From NCBI GenBank assembly GCA_025354565.1, contig JANXMQ010000111.1, forward strand, positions 1 through 64,000: 64,000 bases of DNA, given 5' to 3'. How positions within the stretch are numbered: position 1 is the stretch's first letter; the number at the start of each line of letters is the position of its first letter. The notes under the pieces are model-generated. The model saw nothing but the letters and a program-made list of their open reading frames with translations. It had not been told where the DNA came from and searched no databases. The position numbers and the translations under genes were made by a program. This stretch comes from Akkermansiaceae bacterium. GTDB taxonomy: Bacteria; Verrucomicrobiota; Verrucomicrobiia; Verrucomicrobiales; Akkermansiaceae. This document shows, one piece after another, positions 61,601-64,000 of the stretch.

Positions 61601-64000
61601 GCCGTCCGCGACTTGTGTGGAAACGAGTTCTGCGACCAAGGAGCGGGCGCGATCGGAAAGTTGGCGCTGATAGATGACGTTCGGGTTGCCGCTGTTTGCA
61701 TAGGCCAGTGCGGAGGAAACAGCGAGCAAGTCGTTGCTCGGATGGCTGCCCCACGATGGCGGCATGAGGCGGGCCATGTCATAGAGCGGGCCGTAGTGGC
61801 TCAAGGCCATGTCGAGCACCGAGGTTCTAACATCCGGGCCGATGGAGAGCGTCATCCAAGCGGAACTGTATTCGCGGCCTTCCGGCAGGCTGATCACCGT
61901 GGCGGTGTCCGCATCCGTGACACCACCGGCGTGGGCAACGTACGGCAGGCCCCAGGGCTGAACTGGGACGGTCAATTCCAGCGCGTCCTTTTGCTCACCG
62001 GCGCTGCCGGAAAGCTCGAAAACCACGTTCAGGGTGTTAGGAATGGTGAATGAATCGAAAGTGATCTCCGCTCCGCCTTTGGCTGGGATTTCGACGGTCT
62101 TCTCACGGGTGGCAAGCACTTTGGATTTGTCCTTGGCATCCAAGATACGCAGCGTCAACGGCACCTTGCCGGCAAAGTCTGTCAGGTTGTGGACCCTGGC
62201 GACTGCGCGCAATTCGTCGCCTTCCCGCAGGAAGGATGGGGTTTTCAGCTCCACGAAGAAATCCTTGCGGGTGAGCGTGTTGGCCGTGGCTTGGCCGACG
62301 AGCGTTTCCACGCCGCAGCCGCGTGCTGTTAGGCGCCATGCGGTGGTGGTTTCCGGCAGCTTCAGCGTGACTTCGGCCTTGCCGTTGGCACCAGTGATGA
62401 CTGATGGCAACCAACGTCCCTCGCCACGGATTTCTTGGCGGGGTGGGGCCGCTTTTGCGGCGGTCGCGTCACCGAGGCCGAGACCTCCGCCAAATGCCGA
62501 AGCACCGTTCAGACTCAGGGTTCCAACGCCAGCTCGCCTTAATCCTGATTCTTCCTTAAGCTGGCGCAGCTGTGTCTGTACCTCGCCAGCATCTCTATCA
62601 GATCGAAGTTTATCGTCTGCTTGTTCACTCGGTGCGTTCACGGATGGCTCTGCAATCATCCCGCTAATCGACCCGCGCGCTTTTTCAAGCAACGAGTTTA
62701 CTTCCTCGGACCTAACGAGACGGTTTTTCTCATCGGATAGCGCCTTGGCGACCGCACGGGTGATTCCGTTGTAACGAAAAGCACAGGTCGCTCCGGTGTG
62801 AAACTCGGCGAAGCGTCGCGCGTCCTTTTGGAAAAAATCGAGGATGGGAACCGTGTTGTCCGGGCAGACGGCGTAGAGCGCCTCGTTGACCAGCGCGAGG
62901 CTGAGTTCCGCTTCGATCGGCTGGCCGATCTGGTCGGTGACGGCGATCTCGAACTTGCCTTCCTCACCGGGCAGGAATGCTTCCTTGAGCGGCTTCAGCG
63001 TGACCTTCAGCTCGCGCTCGACGTTGAACTCCTTCGCCGTTTCGCGCAAACTGCGGCCATCGATGGCAGTCGCTGCTAGGCGGAAATTCGGGAATAGCTC
63101 ATGGCCGACCTTGAATGCGATGTCGTTGTAATCCTTGTGCAGATCGACAATCTGATAGCGCAGAATGGTTTCACCCTCGTAGGTCAACAGGGCGAGTCCC
63201 TTGGTCAGGCGCGAATGCAGGCGGACCTTGGCATCTTGGCCGACCTTGAGGGTGGCACTCTCGGCGAAAATCCGGAGTTTGTTAGCATCTTGGTCGTCAG
63301 AAACTTCAACGGCGGTTTCGGTGGAAATGGGTTGGCCGAAGCGATCCGTGCCCGTGACCCGCAGCCGATAGAGTCCGCCCTTTTCCAAAGTCAGAGGCAC
63401 GGTAGTTTTCCCGGTGGTGTCGGTTTTCGCATCGAGCTCGGTCACCTTCACCTCGGCGGAGGGTGGTGCCGCCAACTCCTCCCAAGGCAACAGTCCGAGG
63501 ATGCGGCTGGTCTTCGGCTTTTCGATGCGCAGGACGCTCACCTTGAGCGCTTCAACACTCGGTTTGCCGTCAGCCGACAAAGTTTCTAACATTACATCAA
63601 GCGATTCGCCTGCGATGACCAACGGCTGGCTGGGCTTTGCTGAAATCATAAACCCGAGACGGGCGAGCGCTAGCGTTTCGGTGGTGGTCACGTTGTCGCC
63701 ATCCAGATAGGCCGTGAATCCTAACAGCGATCCGGGCGTCATGCCGGTGGTGTCGAATTCCAATTTCGCCTTGCCCTCCTGATCCGTGGTGACCACTTGG
63801 CTGCGGCGATCCGGCAGCACGCAGCGCAGCACCCGATTCGCTAACGGCTCGCCCCAATAATAGGATGCTTGGAGGCTGGCCTCGATTTTTTCACCCCGGA
63901 ACCACACGCGGCGCGGGAACTCCATGGCCAGTTTGATTTTTTCTAACTTGAATTCGCGGACCTCGAAGCTGCCTTGGAAAACCAGCGCCTCCTTGCCCTT
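58640..64000 (-). CDS. Alpha-2-macroglobulin family protein, partial (5' end outside the window)
   Basis: At least 1786 residues; the frame stays open to the window edge, so the N-terminus is missing. MG domains come first (KIKLAMEFPRRVWFRGEKIE, DVMLETLSADGKPSVEALKV), then the MG/bait region with LSLALVNEALYAVCPDN, the segment FFVELKTPSFLREGDELRAV, and the helical thioester-domain region with LLAVSSALAYANSGNPNVIY. The thioester CxEQ motif is not present: its place reads PPSWGSHPSNDLL. A TPR-like stretch follows (SERYALGTLYFNDGEDAKAL). The C-terminus is beta-rich with an Asn/Gln-rich tail. Bacterial members trap or sense proteases in the periplasm; without the thioester this one cannot crosslink covalently. 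Confidence 0.85.
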   Translation of the reverse strand, partial: KGKEALVFQGSFEVREFKLEKIKLAMEFPRRVWFRGEKIEASLQASYYWGEPLANRVLRCVLPDRRSQVVTTDQEGKAKLEFDTTGMTPGSLLGFTAYLDGDNVTTTETLALARLGFMISAKPSQPLVIAGESLDVMLETLSADGKPSVEALKVSVLRIEKPKTSRILGLLPWEELAAPPSAEVKVTELDAKTDTTGKTTVPLTLEKGGLYRLRVTGTDRFGQPISTETAVEVSDDQDANKLRIFAESATLKVGQDAKVRLHSRLTKGLALLTYEGETILRYQIVDLHKDYNDIAFKVGHELFPNFRLAATAIDGRSLRETAKEFNVERELKVTLKPLKEAFLPGEEGKFEIAVTDQIGQPIEAELSLALVNEALYAVCPDNTVPILDFFQKDARRFAEFHTGATCAFRYNGITRAVAKALSDEKNRLVRSEEVNSLLEKARGSISGMIAEPSVNAPSEQADDKLRSDRDAGEVQTQLRQLKEESGLRRAGVGTLSLNGASAFGGGLGLGDATAAKAAPPRQEIRGEGRWLPSVITGANGKAEVTLKLPETTTAWRLTARGCGVETLVGQATANTLTRKDFFVELKTPSFLREGDELRAVARVHNLTDFAGKVPLTLRILDAKDKSKVLATREKTVEIPAKGGAEITFDSFTIPNTLNVVFELSGSAGEQKDALELTVPVQPWGLPYVAHAGGVTDADTATVISLPEGREYSSAWMTLSIGPDVRTSVLDMALSHYGPLYDMARLMPPSWGSHPSNDLLAVSSALAYANSGNPNVIYQRQLSDRARSLVAELVSTQVADGSWNSTVIGGYTTARVFWALVSARDAGIAVNKDSIEKAAAYLLNQLASFDANDNDSKAIVLHALSCDKRADFAACNRLYRDRNSLGSSTLAYLTRAFYNIDRKEIALELAGILEGKAKSDPGQPVIWESGYKAAWLNDTPETTALVLLALAESKPDSKIADAAAQSLLGSRGCFGFPTDRARGPAVAALSAWFAKGKEQATDLEIAVQVNGTEVGMVKAVKSLDLTLLEVPSQALKAGKNVVEFKMHGRGRYTYAATLTGFSKDTASNNANVNPQVSSWQYLHSQIEYRGKPIGVSSSSPVKNLENGQRVSVSLSENGHWFQGRWFVLDIPLPAGARLVDGSVTVNNKERFEIYPTFIRTYFVNRCPHVSYELSGYAPGNFRILPTTIREIGNPAFLSVGPTPALTVLAQGEKSPDAYDLNISERYALGTLYFNDGEDAKALEYLTAVFTENPKYNESELARMLLWIYTKPGFYDAKKIVQMFEILRERYPTLEIPFDKLLVVGQAYRDINEHERAWLVYRAVISASFINDAGISAVLEDEGRFLGSIDFQQRVWREYPDTAEVVSSYFVLSQLLYQKAPDAQKLPKEDGIQPEKVAMLKHTAELLLSFLALYPNDPLADDAAFSLCNDMLDLKDYPRVVTLSREFSKRHAESDFAPGFQYMTALGLFWQNQYGEALAAARVVADGDSKDRDFARYILGQIYHAESKPMEAIDWYGKVKQLYPDAAEAIAYFEKKSIGLEEVTVVKPGAPVALNLKYRNIKEAFVQVYRVDLMKLYLQQKNLSAITSVQLAGIKPESEQTITLGNGKDYVEKERAIPLALKDEAAYLVICRGDDLFTSGMVLITPLKIEMQEDIQSGRVRANVLDTAKGGYRPEVHVKAIGSAENEFHSGETDLRGLFIADNLRGKATVIAREGNSRYAFFRGNTWLGAPENVPNQPPQKSQSDQPSVDYQGNLLQQNGDIQRLNNDGWNQQRRQNQSKGVQIQKAY

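Noticed and set aside
1-64000. tRNA, rRNA, tmRNA or 4.5S RNA genes
   Set aside because: I looked for cloverleaf and conserved loop sequences in the gaps, including after ffh, and found none I could support.

Overview
The window looks like a chromosomal segment of a Verrucomicrobiota bacterium, probably from the Verrucomicrobiales (inference). The reasons are three PSD1/planctomycete-type cytochrome c (DUF1549/DUF1553) plus DUF1501 gene pairs, one DUF1592 plus DUF1552 pair, many exported Tat or Sec hydrolases, and high GC with GC-rich codon use. I saw no rRNA, tRNA or CRISPR array.

Layout. 1-1340 is a graveyard: a group II intron with a doubly deleted reverse transcriptase, then a stub of a choice-of-anchor D protein. 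1364-12239 is a minus-strand block of an esterase, a DUF1592 cytochrome and a DUF1552 protein. It is interrupted at 2937-8878 by an island bounded and punctuated by four copies of a long hairpin repeat. The island carries a HIRAN protein, a DUF3024 protein, an unknown protein, a REP-associated (RAYT/Y1) transposase and a type IIG restriction-modification enzyme, plus the 3' stub of a second such enzyme. 12394-20542 (plus) holds pyruvate carboxylase, an MlaA lipoprotein fused to an alpha/beta hydrolase, a polysaccharide deacetylase and ffh.

20847-24063 is a second island: a C5 methyltransferase, a controller protein and a PD-(D/E)xK nuclease with a recognisable C-box, followed by another Y1 transposase between inverted REP copies. 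Its right edge supplies the first codons of miaA. 24922-32258 is housekeeping and transport: YbjQ, a Na+/H+ antiporter-like protein, riboflavin synthase, a ThuA protein and a tandem M16 peptidase. 32267-45720 is mostly minus-strand exported catabolic genes: glutathione peroxidase, two DUF1501/PSD1 pairs, SGNH and sialate-esterase type hydrolases. Then follow a RapA-like helicase, two unknown exported proteins (one frameshifted), a third PSD1/DUF1501 pair, a rhomboid protease, a POTRA lipoprotein and a partial alpha-2-macroglobulin running off the right edge.

The DUF1501/PSD1 and DUF1592/DUF1552 sets, with the esterases and the deacetylase, fit the periplasmic polymer degradation that this phylum is known for; the substrates cannot be read from the sequence. 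The two islands are defence modules, each next to its own RAYT and REP family. One whole-window signal is not explained by any gene: the pentamer GTTAG (or CTAAC) occurs about 120 times by my eye count, in all frames, on both strands and between genes, and is missing from the second island.
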